Below are positions 43,001 to 50,641 of a DNA stretch of 64,000 nucleotides, piece by piece (position 1 is the first letter of the stretch; every line of letters begins with the position of its first letter). The DNA comes from Streptomyces xantholiticus (GTDB taxonomy: Bacteria; Actinomycetota; Actinomycetes; Streptomycetales; Streptomycetaceae): positions 1-64,000 of the forward strand of contig NZ_BMWB01000002.1 in NCBI RefSeq assembly GCF_014651015.1, written 5' to 3'. The notes under the pieces are model-generated. The model ran no database searches and was not told where the DNA came from. It worked only from the letters and a program-made list of their open reading frames with translations. A program made the position numbers and the translations under genes.

Positions 43001-45022
43001 CGCCTCCGCCTTCACGGTCTCGGCGAGCTTCGCCTCTGCGGTCTCCTTGTCCTTCTTGGCGTTGTCCCGGTGCAGCTTGGCCGCGTCCGCTGCCGCCTTC
43101 GCCTGCAACTCGGCCTTGTGCGCGGCCTCTTTGCGGAACTCCGCATTGACCTGCGCGGCCTGGGCCAGCGCACGCTGCGCGATGGTCTTGCTGTCACCGG
43201 CGGCGGCACGGGTGGCGGCCTCGGCGGTCTCACCGGCCTTCACCATCGCGGTCAGCGCGGCCACGGCACCCTTGGTGACCTGCGCCTTCTGCTGACCGAC
43301 GAGAAGACCACGACCCCGGGGCGCACCAGCGGCATCCGCGATCCCGTACGCGGCCTGCTCGGCGGCGTCCGAAGCGACAGCCGACTTCTTGGCGCTCTCC
43401 AGCTGGGTCTTGAGCGCGGCCAGGTGCTTCTTCGCCGCCGCCTGGGTGTCGGTGATGCTCTTCTTCGCCCGGTCGAACTGTGCCTTCTCCGGGTACGACA
43501 GGCTGTCCGTGCCCTTGTGGCCGGACGGCTTGATCAGGAACTTCTGCGCACCGGCGTCCTTGCAGTCCCACAGCCGCGCGTCCGTACTCTTCGTGAACGC
43601 GGGCATATCCAGGCACTTGCCCGTGGACACGCTCTTCAGAGGCGAGGTGGCACGGACGTCACCCTTCCACGACTGGCCCTTGGACTTGTAGCAGTCCGAG
43701 ATCTGAATCTTCGTGCCGTTCGCCGACGCGTTCTCCGCCACATCCAGGCACTTCTGCGAGCCGACGTTGCGCAGGTGGAGGTCGTCCTCACTGCCCTCGA
43801 GCGTCCACTGCTGCGCCGCGCCGCCGTTGCAGGTGTAGATCTGGACCGGCGTGCCGTTGGTCTTGCCACCGCCTGCCACATCGAGGCAGCTGCCCTTCGC
43901 GCCCGGTACCTCGATCGTCACATGGCTGTCACCGATCCAGCCCACACCGCCGGCGGCCCAGTAGTCCTGCCAGCGGGTGTAGTAGTCCGCGAGCCACGAC
44001 TGGCCGACGATCTGCCCCAGGGTGTACGTGCCGTCCTGCAACGCCTTCGTGGCGGTGGCACTGGCGCCGAGGATCTGCTGCCGCTGGGTGGCCTGCGAGG
44101 CGATCTCCTGCTGCCACTCGGAGGACGCCTGCGCCACCTCTTTGCCGAGAACGCGGTTCGGGTCGATCGGGTCGTGCCACGCACAGGACGCGAAGCGGGT
44201 CTTCAGGTCCTCAACCGCGATACGGAACTCCGGCGTGCCCGGGGCCGGGGTTGTGCGGGGGAAGCCGCCGGAGGCGAGGAAGATACGGGCGTCATCGGCG
44301 AACACTCTCGGAACGAAGAACTCGTTGGGTTCGACCTTCCCGGAGTTCTTCTTCCACAGTGCCCACGCCTCCTGCTCCTGCGGCGTCCCACCAGTGGTGT
44401 ACAGCGGGTCGCCGAGCGCGAGCGCGGCGGCCTTCGTCTTGTCGTCAGCGGTGGGCGACGGGTCCCAGAACGGGTTGAGAACCCCCTCCTCCGGACTGGA
44501 GTACGACTGCCACAGCCACGGCAACAGCCCGATCCGGTCGTAGATCTTGTTCGCGTCGCGTGGTTCGCCGGGGTAGGACTCCAGGCCGCTTGTGGCACTC
44601 GACCACGCGTACCCCTGCTTCTGGACCTTGTCGACCCACTGGTCCTTGCTGTCGCTGTCCGCTCTGTAGGCCTGATGCAGCGGAGTCTTGTCGCTGAAGA
44701 TGTCCCGTTCGAGCTTCTCGTGAAGCTGATCGGGCGGCAGCGCGATGGCCTCCTGCGCAAGGGCGAACATGCTCGGGCCGCCCGTGCGCAGGGCTTCGCC
44801 GGCCAGGCACTGGTCCTCACGCAGCCGTTCGGCCGCCTTGGCGTCATAGCCGTCGTACGAGTCGCCGGCCGGGACCGTGCGCGGTTCGGTGTCCCCGCCG
44901 AGCGGACCGGGTTGGACAGCCAGGCCACCGAGGACAGCGAAGGCCACGACCGACGTGACGGCCGAGGTGAACGTCGCGGACATGCGCGATCTGGGGTTGA
45001 AGAACCCCGGTCTGAGACGCAA
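40097..45022 (-). CDS. Secreted polymorphic toxin: lectin, Ala-rich helix, Hint, RNase A-like tip
   Basis: About 1641 residues from TTG 45022 (AAAGGATGATCC upstream; TTG 45040 is an alternative). Basic n-region RLRRPGFF-like and hydrophobic VTSVVAFAVLGGLAV suggest Sec export. A ricin-type beta-trefoil lectin lies at about 375-500 with QQW and QSW motifs. About 510-1150 is an alanine/lysine/glutamate-rich helical stalk. A Hint autoprotease spans Cys1346 (SCRRNSFPGSTQVLMADGS) to His1490-Asn1491-Cys1492. The C-terminal 140 residues fit the bacterial RNase A-like toxin fold: His1512, Arg1522/1525, Ser1637 and Tyr1639 in the closing YSAYPV, close to the His-Arg-Thr-Tyr set described for CdiA-CT of that class. 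It would cut RNA in target cells after self-release. Confidence 0.85.
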   Translation of the reverse strand: MRLRPGFFNPRSRMSATFTSAVTSVVAFAVLGGLAVQPGPLGGDTEPRTVPAGDSYDGYDAKAAERLREDQCLAGEALRTGGPSMFALAQEAIALPPDQLHEKLERDIFSDKTPLHQAYRADSDSKDQWVDKVQKQGYAWSSATSGLESYPGEPRDANKIYDRIGLLPWLWQSYSSPEEGVLNPFWDPSPTADDKTKAAALALGDPLYTTGGTPQEQEAWALWKKNSGKVEPNEFFVPRVFADDARIFLASGGFPRTTPAPGTPEFRIAVEDLKTRFASCAWHDPIDPNRVLGKEVAQASSEWQQEIASQATQRQQILGASATATKALQDGTYTLGQIVGQSWLADYYTRWQDYWAAGGVGWIGDSHVTIEVPGAKGSCLDVAGGGKTNGTPVQIYTCNGGAAQQWTLEGSEDDLHLRNVGSQKCLDVAENASANGTKIQISDCYKSKGQSWKGDVRATSPLKSVSTGKCLDMPAFTKSTDARLWDCKDAGAQKFLIKPSGHKGTDSLSYPEKAQFDRAKKSITDTQAAAKKHLAALKTQLESAKKSAVASDAAEQAAYGIADAAGAPRGRGLLVGQQKAQVTKGAVAALTAMVKAGETAEAATRAAAGDSKTIAQRALAQAAQVNAEFRKEAAHKAELQAKAAADAAKLHRDNAKKDKETAEAKLAETVKAEADAKAAAAEAHAKRLAAEAEEKTAKAEKDTAAAKQAEADQHKQTAQAEAANAKDAKEKAEAAEATAVARKNDAVKARDKARDLNTDAWDAAQKADAARAKADAKEAFAEAHESDSNAKESRAAADAANAHANDAEAAAGRARTAANAATEAAAEADAAATRAEAAAKRSRAHADAAHAAKLKADAAVATATSAAADAIKASQQASAEAKTAVKLAEEAEKLAKTAKSHADEASKEVVKALAASAKAAGFAHVTAQAAADAGAAAAQVAKPANDAIQLGSPYVTTDSAASLVVLTGQASKSIAEQQKAVADAHAKNAQAEAAAAKNLADQASGDAKIAYQHAANAAGHAATARTYSKEALGYAADAAAAAAKASASLARTIEYDRQATAAAAAADQAAGRAEGYAKDARDSADQAALDAQAARDAATAAEQSAKEARAAAGRAATAATEAEQAAKDALKYAKEAQKAAEEAARNAANKQVSTGAGTGVGGTWYVVDEDTIEITDAKQQNDCVIEIGFEGCTVTFLVTFNATVDFFLCTNPDVPASANGCPQDDILLLESKPLKGLKKEVTEHFTKLELIQQTLTYKIIKAVLVQDFVDCWHGSASGCAWAASNFIPGKAFAKVAEAIHALDAAMKTGVGVADAWKALKALDLAPGTIAGLQKTVNLYEDLLTSCRRNSFPGSTQVLMADGSRKAISDMRLGDWVLAEDPESGTKRPQMVTATYAHDTNRLIAITFADGSTLSSTAGHRVFVVDRGWKLVSELRKGDGLRSSDGSVHPVRVLRDLAQLTTRSVYDLTVSGLHTFYVRSEGPRAKDLLVHNCGDLGDELLFPDSQAHTLSKHVDPDRAEAERLARINRDKGLPPVNSVWTSRDVAQEAVDAVLQHYFFPNGQRREASFKALDNFLQKKGQWRNKSEFPIEGRFDQHSSLGTVYHADGRTPTAAGQTVKIVLKRLPGKRGHKGYIVYSAYPV

Positions 45023-45036
45023 AGGATCATCCTTTG
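45020..45036 (-). promoter_or_regulatory. Palindrome over the toxin ribosome-binding site
   Basis: CAAAGGAT and ATCCTTTG around one central base. It covers the AAAGGA ribosome site and the TTG start, so a bound protein or hairpin could mask initiation. Confidence 0.4.
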
Positions 45037-45040
45037 TCAA

Positions 45041-45473
45041 CGGGCGAGGGCAGGCAGGGGAACCGCCCCAAGAGGCGGTGGCGAAGCGCGCGGATCAGCC
45101 CTCTGATCCGGCGCGGGAACAGGGGCAGCGGGCAGCAGCCACCGAAGCGGCGTTCACAATGAGCCCGTATCGCGGCATGACGAACCGTCCCTCCCCCATG
45201 GCGGCACCGTTCCCCCGGCCGCCGAATGACGTGCGCTGGTCACGGCAGGGTGGTCAAGACCTGCTCATGAGCGCGCGTTCACCATAGACACAGGTCAACG
45301 GGGCGCGGCAAGGGCCGACTTCGGAGCCGGGGCCACCCAAACGGAAAACCGCTTGCACGATTGATCACGGCGCAGAGACCGCAAATGCCGTGCCCACAGC
45401 GTGGATTGGATGTGTGGAGTACGAGAAGGAGCAGTGCCCACAACGACATTTCTCCGTCACAATTCGGCTGGAA
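45041..45473. other. Toxin leader region, no gene
   Basis: About 430 bp without a credible gene. Besides the start-site palindrome it holds ACCGCC/GGCGGT (45062-45079) and a perfect palindrome CGGATCAG / CTGATCCG (45091-45110) that may be an operator or leader hairpin. A TTGACC (45295-45290, minus strand) could be part of a promoter, but no good -10 is found. Confidence 0.45.
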
Positions 45474-46195
45474 GCCGCCTACTCGCACCACGAGGATTCG
45501 AGCGGTCACATACGCCGGGGAAGAGGTGCAGGTGTCCGACCTGTACGCGATGAAGTGGAAGGCGACCCTGGACGCCGACGACTTCCCCGACCACCCCGCC
45601 GACCGGCGGCTGGAGGTGCTGGCCGCCCATGAACAGGCCACGCTGTCCGGACGGTTCACGCGGACATCGCGGCCGAGCAGGAGAAGCTGCTTCCGGGCGG
45701 ACGCCGTGATCCTCCAGTTCCCGCTGTGGTGGTTCTCGGTGCCCGCGATTCTGAAGGGCTGGTTCGACCGGGTGTTCACCTTCGGCTTCGCCCACGGCCC
45801 GGACCTGCCCCGCCCTACAGCGAGGGCGCCCTGGCCGGGCGGCGGGCGCTGGTGTCGGTGACGATCGGCGCGTCGGAGCCGTCACTGTCCGAGCGTGGCG
45901 CCCACGGCCGGCTGTCGGACCTGCTCCACCCCGTGCAGCACGGCGTGTTCTGGTTCACCGGCATCGCAGCGCTGGAACCGTTCGCGGTGTACGACGCCAA
46001 CAGCCTGCCAAGAAAGCGATACGCGGCAGTGGAGAAGGAGTACGGGCGGCGCCTCGACAGGCTGTTCACCGACGAGCCGATCCCGTACCGGACTCTGACC
46101 CGGCGGGGACTACGGCCGCGACATGCGGCTGCTGCCGGACGCGGGACGCCCGGGCATCAGCAGGGCGGACCTGCACGTCCACCCGCGCACCTGAG
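45474..46195 (+). pseudogene. Broken NAD(P)H-dependent oxidoreductase (flavodoxin-like fold)
   Basis: Recognisable pieces of an NQO/KefF-type quinone reductase occur in shifting frames: AAYSHHEDSS, then GEEVQVSDLYAMKWKATLDA, DDFPDHPADRRLEVLAAHEQ, a frame change at ADIAAEQEKLL, ADAVILQFPLWWFSVPAIL, FTFGFAHGPDLPRP, another change at YSEGALAGRRALVSVTIG, FDAN-like AVYDANSLPRKRYAAVEK, and finally GRDMRLLPDAGRPGISRADL before TGA 46193-46195. About 30 residues are missing near the start and at least three frameshifts are present. It borders the toxin leader. Confidence 0.8.
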
Positions 46196-46259
46196 ACACG
46201 GCCGGGCGCCGGGCCGGGCCGGGCGGGTCCACGGCCGTACGGCCGCACCGGCCCGGCGC

Positions 46260-46919
46260 TCAGCGGGCGGCCATCTCCCACAGCAGTACCTCGGCCGTGT
46301 CCACGGCGGCCATCTCCAGACCCTCCGCGTCCGTGATCCGTGCCGCGTCCCCCGGCCCCAACTCGACCTCGCCGAGGCGAATCCGACCGCGCACCACGTG
46401 CACGTATACGAAGGCCCCGTCCGGCACCGCCGTCCGTTCCCCCTCCGCCGGCCGCCGCACGTGGAGCATCGCGCCCGCCTCCGGGAGGGCGTACGGGGTG
46501 GCGTCGGCGATGCCGCGGACGATCTCGTACGACGGCTCGCCGCCCGGCTCCAGCGGTGCGAGCCACATCTGGACGAAGACCAGCGGGACATCGGCGTCGT
46601 TGCGTTCCACGTGCCGCACGCCGCCCGCCGAGCTGAGGCGCTGGACGTCGCCGGGGCGTACGACGGTGGCATGGCCCGCCGAGTCGCGGTGGGTGAGCTC
46701 GCCCTCGACGACCCAGGTGACGATCTCGGTGTGGCTGTGCGGGTGCTCGTCGAAGCCGGCACCGGGTGCGAGCCGCTCCTCGTTGCAGGCGAGGAGCGCA
46801 CCGAAGCGCAGATTGTCCGGGTCGTAGTGCCGACCGAAGGAGAAGGCGTGCAAGGACTCGATACCGGCCGCGAGGTCGCCGCCGCTGTAGCGCTCACCGG
46901 CGCGCCGAACGGTTGTCAC
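46260..46919 (-). CDS. Pirin-family bicupin protein
   Basis: A 219-residue protein with the pirin N-cupin metal motif: HPHSHTEIVTWVVEGELTHRD supplies the histidines (FDEHPHSH) and the later glutamate. The C-cupin (about 140-215) is short. Some family members act as quercetin dioxygenases, others as redox-sensing regulators; no choice can be made here. GTG 46919 stands 6 nt after TACCGT, suggesting a leaderless transcript. Confidence 0.9.
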   Translation of the reverse strand: MTTVRRAGERYSGGDLAAGIESLHAFSFGRHYDPDNLRFGALLACNEERLAPGAGFDEHPHSHTEIVTWVVEGELTHRDSAGHATVVRPGDVQRLSSAGGVRHVERNDADVPLVFVQMWLAPLEPGGEPSYEIVRGIADATPYALPEAGAMLHVRRPAEGERTAVPDGAFVYVHVVRGRIRLGEVELGPGDAARITDAEGLEMAAVDTAEVLLWEMAAR

Positions 46920-46925
46920 GGCCCC

Positions 46926-46931
46926 ACGGTA
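46926..46931 (-). promoter_or_regulatory. -10 element for leaderless pirin gene
   Basis: Minus strand TACCGT, 6 nt, then GTG 46919. Confidence 0.45.
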
Positions 46932-47012
46932 ACCGGGAGCCGGCACATGTCGGCGCGGTGAACAGGAACCCCGGGACACGGGCCGCCCGTCCTGATAAGG
47001 CACTCTTGTCCA

Positions 47013-48197
47013 GTGCCCCAACCTGCAGCGAACTCCTCCCACCCGCACTCCGCGACCCTGCGCCGCCTCGAGCAGTCCTCCGGCCGGCTCGCGGCGAACG
47101 CCATCGCCCGCATGGACGAGTCACTGCCCTGGTACCGGGCGATGCCACCGGAGAACCGGTCGTGGATCGGGCTGGTCGCCCAGGCCGGTATCGCCGCGTT
47201 CACCGAATGGTTCCGTCACCCGGAGACCCCGCAGGCGATCTCGACCGATGTCTTCGGCACCGCGCCGCGCGAGCTGACCCGGGCGATCACCCTGCGCCAG
47301 ACCGTCGAGATGGTGCGCACCACGATCGAGGTCATGGAGGCGGCGATCGAGGAGGTCGCCGCGCCCGGCGACGAGTCCGTGCTGCGTGAGGCGCTGCTCG
47401 TCTACGCACGGGAGATCGCGTTCGCCACCGCCCAGGTGTACGCGCAGGCCGCGGAGGCCCGCGGCGCCTGGGACGCCCGCCTGGAGTCGCTCGTCGTGAA
47501 CGCGGTGCTGTCCGGCGAGGCCGACGAGGGCGCGGTGTCCCGGGCGGCGGCGCTCGGCTGGAACTCGCCGGAGCACGTCTGCGTGATCCTCGGCACAGCG
47601 CCGGACGGCGACAGCGAGCTGACCGTCGAGGCGATCCGCCGCGCCGCCCGGCACGCCAAGCTGCAGGTGCTCACCGGGGTACTCGGCGACCGGCTCGTCG
47701 TCATCGCCGGCGGCAGCGACAATCCGCTCCATGTCGCCAAGGCCCTCATCGGTCCGTACGCGGCGGGGCCGGTCGTCGCCGGGCCGATCGTGCCCGATCT
47801 TCTGGCCGCGACCCGGTCCGCGCAGGCTGCCGCGGCGGGGCTCAAGGCGTGTTCGGCTTGGCAGGACGCGCCGCGTCCGGTTCTGGCGGACGATCTGCTG
47901 CCGGAGCGTGCGATCGCCTCCGACCCTGCGGCACGCGAGCAGTTGGTGGAGGAGATCTACAGACCACTGGAGGAGGCGGGTTCGGCTCTTCTGGAAACTC
48001 TGAGTGTCTATCTGGAGCAGGCCAGCAGTCTCGAAGGCGCGGCGCGCATGCTCTTCGTTCACCCCAACACCGTGCGCTACCGGCTCCGACGTGTGACAGA
48101 CGTCACCGGATGGTCCCCTTCCGATGTACGCTCCGCCTTCACGCTGCGAATCGCACTCATCCTCGGGCGTCTGGCCGACGGGGATGCCCAGCCCTAG
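47013..48197 (+). CDS. fasR: FasR, PucR-family activator of fatty-acid synthesis
   Basis: A 394-residue regulator from GTG 47013. A GGDEF-like PucR middle domain (about 165-290) precedes the C-terminal helix-turn-helix LFVHPNTVRYRLRRVTDVTG (about 350-369). It lies immediately upstream of fabD-fabH-acpP-fabF in the order known for S. coelicolor SCO2386-SCO2390, where FasR activates the cluster and is needed for membrane lipid supply. Product name rests on that synteny and the domain layout. The 89-bp spacer to fabD holds a candidate binding site. Confidence 0.92.
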   Translation: MPQPAANSSHPHSATLRRLEQSSGRLAANAIARMDESLPWYRAMPPENRSWIGLVAQAGIAAFTEWFRHPETPQAISTDVFGTAPRELTRAITLRQTVEMVRTTIEVMEAAIEEVAAPGDESVLREALLVYAREIAFATAQVYAQAAEARGAWDARLESLVVNAVLSGEADEGAVSRAAALGWNSPEHVCVILGTAPDGDSELTVEAIRRAARHAKLQVLTGVLGDRLVVIAGGSDNPLHVAKALIGPYAAGPVVAGPIVPDLLAATRSAQAAAAGLKACSAWQDAPRPVLADDLLPERAIASDPAAREQLVEEIYRPLEEAGSALLETLSVYLEQASSLEGAARMLFVHPNTVRYRLRRVTDVTGWSPSDVRSAFTLRIALILGRLADGDAQP

Positions 48198-48201
48198 ACT
48201 T

Positions 48202-48218
48202 TTGTGGAACACCGACAA
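48202..48218 (+). promoter_or_regulatory. Candidate FasR operator upstream of fabD
   Basis: TTGTGG and CCGACAA form an imperfect inverted repeat around AACA in the fasR-fabD spacer. Assignment is by position only. Confidence 0.4.
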
Positions 48219-48286
48219 TTCCCCTGACGGTTCTTCGTCCCTGTCCTCACGGGCGGGCGGAGCCGTCCGCAAGAGAGAGTGTGAGG

Positions 48287-49201
48287 GTGCTCGTACTCGT
48301 CGCTCCTGGCCAAGGCGCTCAGACGCCAGGCTTCCTGACTCCCTGGCTCGATCTCCCCGGCGCGGCCGACCGCATCGCGGCCTGGTCGGACGCCATCGGG
48401 CTCGACCTTGCCCACTACGGCACCAAGGCCGACGCGGACGAGATCCGCGACACCGCCGTCGCGCAGCCCCTCCTCGTCGCCGCCGGACTGCTGTCCGCGT
48501 CGGCGCTCGGTGAGGTGGCTCCGGGCGCCGTCGCCGGTCACAGCGTCGGAGAGATCACGGCCGCCGCCTTCGCCGGTGTCGTGGACGACATCGCCGCGCT
48601 GAAGCTCGTACGGGCGCGGGGTCTGGCGATGGCCGAGGCCGCCGCGATCACCGAGACCGGCATGTCCGCCATTCTCGGCGGCGAGGCCGACACGGTCGTC
48701 GCCCACCTCGAGAAGCTGGGCCTCACTCCGGCGAACGTGAACGGCGCGGGCCAGATCGTCGCCGCCGGCACCGCCGAACAACTCGCCGCACTCGCGGAGG
48801 ACAAGCCGGAAGGCGTCCGTCGTGTGCTGCCGCTGAAGGTGGCCGGCGCGTTCCACACGCACCACATGGCGCCCGCCGTCGCACAACTCGAGGAGGCCGT
48901 GAAGGCCCTCGAGGCCTCGGACCCGGCCGTCCCTTACGTCTCGAACAAGGACGGGCGGATCGTCGCCGACGGCGCCGACGTCATCGCCCGTCTGGTGGGT
49001 CAGGTCGCCAATCCGGTCCGCTGGGACCTGTGCATGGAGACCTTCAAGGAGCAGGGCGTCACCGCCTTGGTCGAGGTCTGCCCCGGCGGCACTCTCATCG
49101 GCCTGGCCAAGCGCGCGCTGCCGGGCGTGCAGACGCTGGCGCTGAAGACGCCCGACGACCTCGACGCGGCCCGCACGCTGCTCGCCGAGCACACTGCCTG
49201 A
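48287..49201 (+). CDS. fabD: Malonyl-CoA:ACP transacylase FabD
   Basis: A 304-residue transacylase that loads malonate from CoA onto ACP. The protein begins MLVLVAPGQGAQTPGF; nucleophile Ser86 sits in AGHSVGE and the catalytic histidine in GAFHTHHM. GTG 48287 is chosen because the family starts here and GAGAGAG lies 7 nt upstream; GTG 48281 is an alternative. First gene of fabD-fabH-acpP-fabF; fabH follows 14 bp later. Confidence 0.97.
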   Translation: MLVLVAPGQGAQTPGFLTPWLDLPGAADRIAAWSDAIGLDLAHYGTKADADEIRDTAVAQPLLVAAGLLSASALGEVAPGAVAGHSVGEITAAAFAGVVDDIAALKLVRARGLAMAEAAAITETGMSAILGGEADTVVAHLEKLGLTPANVNGAGQIVAAGTAEQLAALAEDKPEGVRRVLPLKVAGAFHTHHMAPAVAQLEEAVKALEASDPAVPYVSNKDGRIVADGADVIARLVGQVANPVRWDLCMETFKEQGVTALVEVCPGGTLIGLAKRALPGVQTLALKTPDDLDAARTLLAEHTA

Positions 49202-49215
49202 AGGAGCCGTAGCGC

Positions 49216-50247
49216 ATGTCGAAGATCAAGCCCAGCAAGGGCGCCCCGTACGCACGGATCATGGGTGTCGGCGGCTATCGCCCCGTCCGGGTCGTGCCCA
49301 ACGAGGTGATCCTCGAGAAGATCGACTCGTCCGACGAGTGGATCCGCTCCCGCTCCGGTATCACCACGCGCCACTGGGCCTCCCCGGAGGAGACCGTGAC
49401 CGCGATGTCGGTCGAGGCGTCGGGCAAGGCGCTCGCCGACGCCGGGATCGCGGCAGAGCAGATCGGTGCCGTCATCGTCTCCACGGTGTCGCACTTCAAG
49501 CAGACCCCGGCCGTGGCCACCGAGATCGCCGACAAGGTCGGCGCGGGCAAGCCGGCCGCGTTCGACATCTCCGCCGGCTGCGCGGGCTTCGGCTACGGGC
49601 TGACCCTGGCCAAGGGCATGATCGTCGAGGGTTCCGCCGAGTACGTGCTCGTCATCGGCGTCGAGCGGCTGAGCGACCTGACCGACCTGGAGGACCGCGC
49701 GACGGCCTTCCTGTTCGGTGACGGCGCCGGCGCCGTCGTCGTCGGCCCCTCCGCGGAACCGCACATCGGTCCCACGGTCTGGGGTTCGGAGGGCGACAAG
49801 TCCGAGACGATCAAGCAGACCGTGCCGTGGAACGACTTCCACCTCGGCGATGTCTCCAAGCTGCCGCTCAACGAGCGCGGCGAGGTCAAGTTCCCCGCCA
49901 TCACGCAGGAGGGCCAGGCGGTGTTCCGCTGGGCCGTCTTCGAGATGGCGAAGGTCGCCCAGCAGGCGCTCGACGCCGCCGGAATCAGCGCGGCCGACCT
50001 GGACGTCTTCATCCCGCACCAGGCCAACATGCGGATCATCGACTCGATGGTGAAGACGCTGAAGCTGCCGGAGCACGTCACGGTCGCCCGCGACGTGGAG
50101 ACCACCGGCAACACCTCGGCCGCCTCGATCCCGCTCGCGATGGAGCGGCTCCTGGCGACCGGACAGGCGAAGAGCGGCGACACCGCGCTCGTCATCGGCT
50201 TCGGGGCGGGTCTCGTCTACGCCGCAACGGTCGTTACCCTCCCCTAG
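49216..50247 (+). CDS. fabH: Beta-ketoacyl-ACP synthase III FabH
   Basis: A 343-residue condensing enzyme that starts chains by joining acyl-CoA primers to malonyl-ACP; in Streptomyces branched primers are preferred. Catalytic triad: Cys122 in DISAGCAGFGYGL, His in PHQANMRIID, Asn in ETTGNTSAASIP. ATG 49216 follows GAAGGAGCC. Central to the fab operon. Confidence 0.97.
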   Translation: MSKIKPSKGAPYARIMGVGGYRPVRVVPNEVILEKIDSSDEWIRSRSGITTRHWASPEETVTAMSVEASGKALADAGIAAEQIGAVIVSTVSHFKQTPAVATEIADKVGAGKPAAFDISAGCAGFGYGLTLAKGMIVEGSAEYVLVIGVERLSDLTDLEDRATAFLFGDGAGAVVVGPSAEPHIGPTVWGSEGDKSETIKQTVPWNDFHLGDVSKLPLNERGEVKFPAITQEGQAVFRWAVFEMAKVAQQALDAAGISAADLDVFIPHQANMRIIDSMVKTLKLPEHVTVARDVETTGNTSAASIPLAMERLLATGQAKSGDTALVIGFGAGLVYAATVVTLP

Positions 50248-50313
50248 GCACCGTACGGATCTTCCGGACGGCTACTGCCACACCCTCTGAATAACCACCG
50301 AAGGAGCGCCACC

Positions 50314-50562
50314 ATGGCCGCCACGCAGGAAGAGATCGTCGAAGGTCTCGCCGAGATCGTCAACGAGATCGCCGGTATCCCGACCGAGGACGTCCAGCTG
50401 GACAAGTCCTTCACCGACGACCTGGACGTCGACTCGCTGTCCATGGTCGAGGTCGTCGTCGCCGCCGAAGAGCGCTTCGACGTCAAGATCCCGGACGAGG
50501 ACGTCAAGAACCTGAAGACCGTCGGCGACGCCGCGGACTACATCCTCAAGCACCAGGCCTGA
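50314..50562 (+). CDS. acpP: Acyl carrier protein
   Basis: An 82-residue acidic helical carrier. Ser41 in DVDSLSMVEV receives the 4'-phosphopantetheine arm. ATG 50314 follows GAAGGAGCGCCACC. Standard length; the spacing from fabH is 66 bp, enough for separate tuning of the high ACP level. Confidence 0.98.
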   Translation: MAATQEEIVEGLAEIVNEIAGIPTEDVQLDKSFTDDLDVDSLSMVEVVVAAEERFDVKIPDEDVKNLKTVGDAADYILKHQA

Positions 50563-50641
50563 GTCTTCAGCCGCGTTTGTCGCCACCCTCCGGTGGCGCC
50601 GTGAAAATTCAGCACCCTCTAGTCGTGGAGAAAGAATTCCT

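Noticed and set aside
42000..43300. Repeated GCC/GCG-rich tracts resembling a CRISPR or satellite array
   Set aside because: They are codons of the alanine-rich stalk, with irregular spacing and no conserved repeat.
41963..45106. A 1047-codon open frame antisense to the toxin gene
   Set aside because: It mirrors alanine-rich coding on the other strand; composition (Gly/Leu/Arg) and lack of domains show a G+C artefact.
45361..45861. A 166-codon frame as an intact oxidoreductase
   Set aside because: It carries only part of the flavodoxin-like fold and leaves the family frame at both ends.
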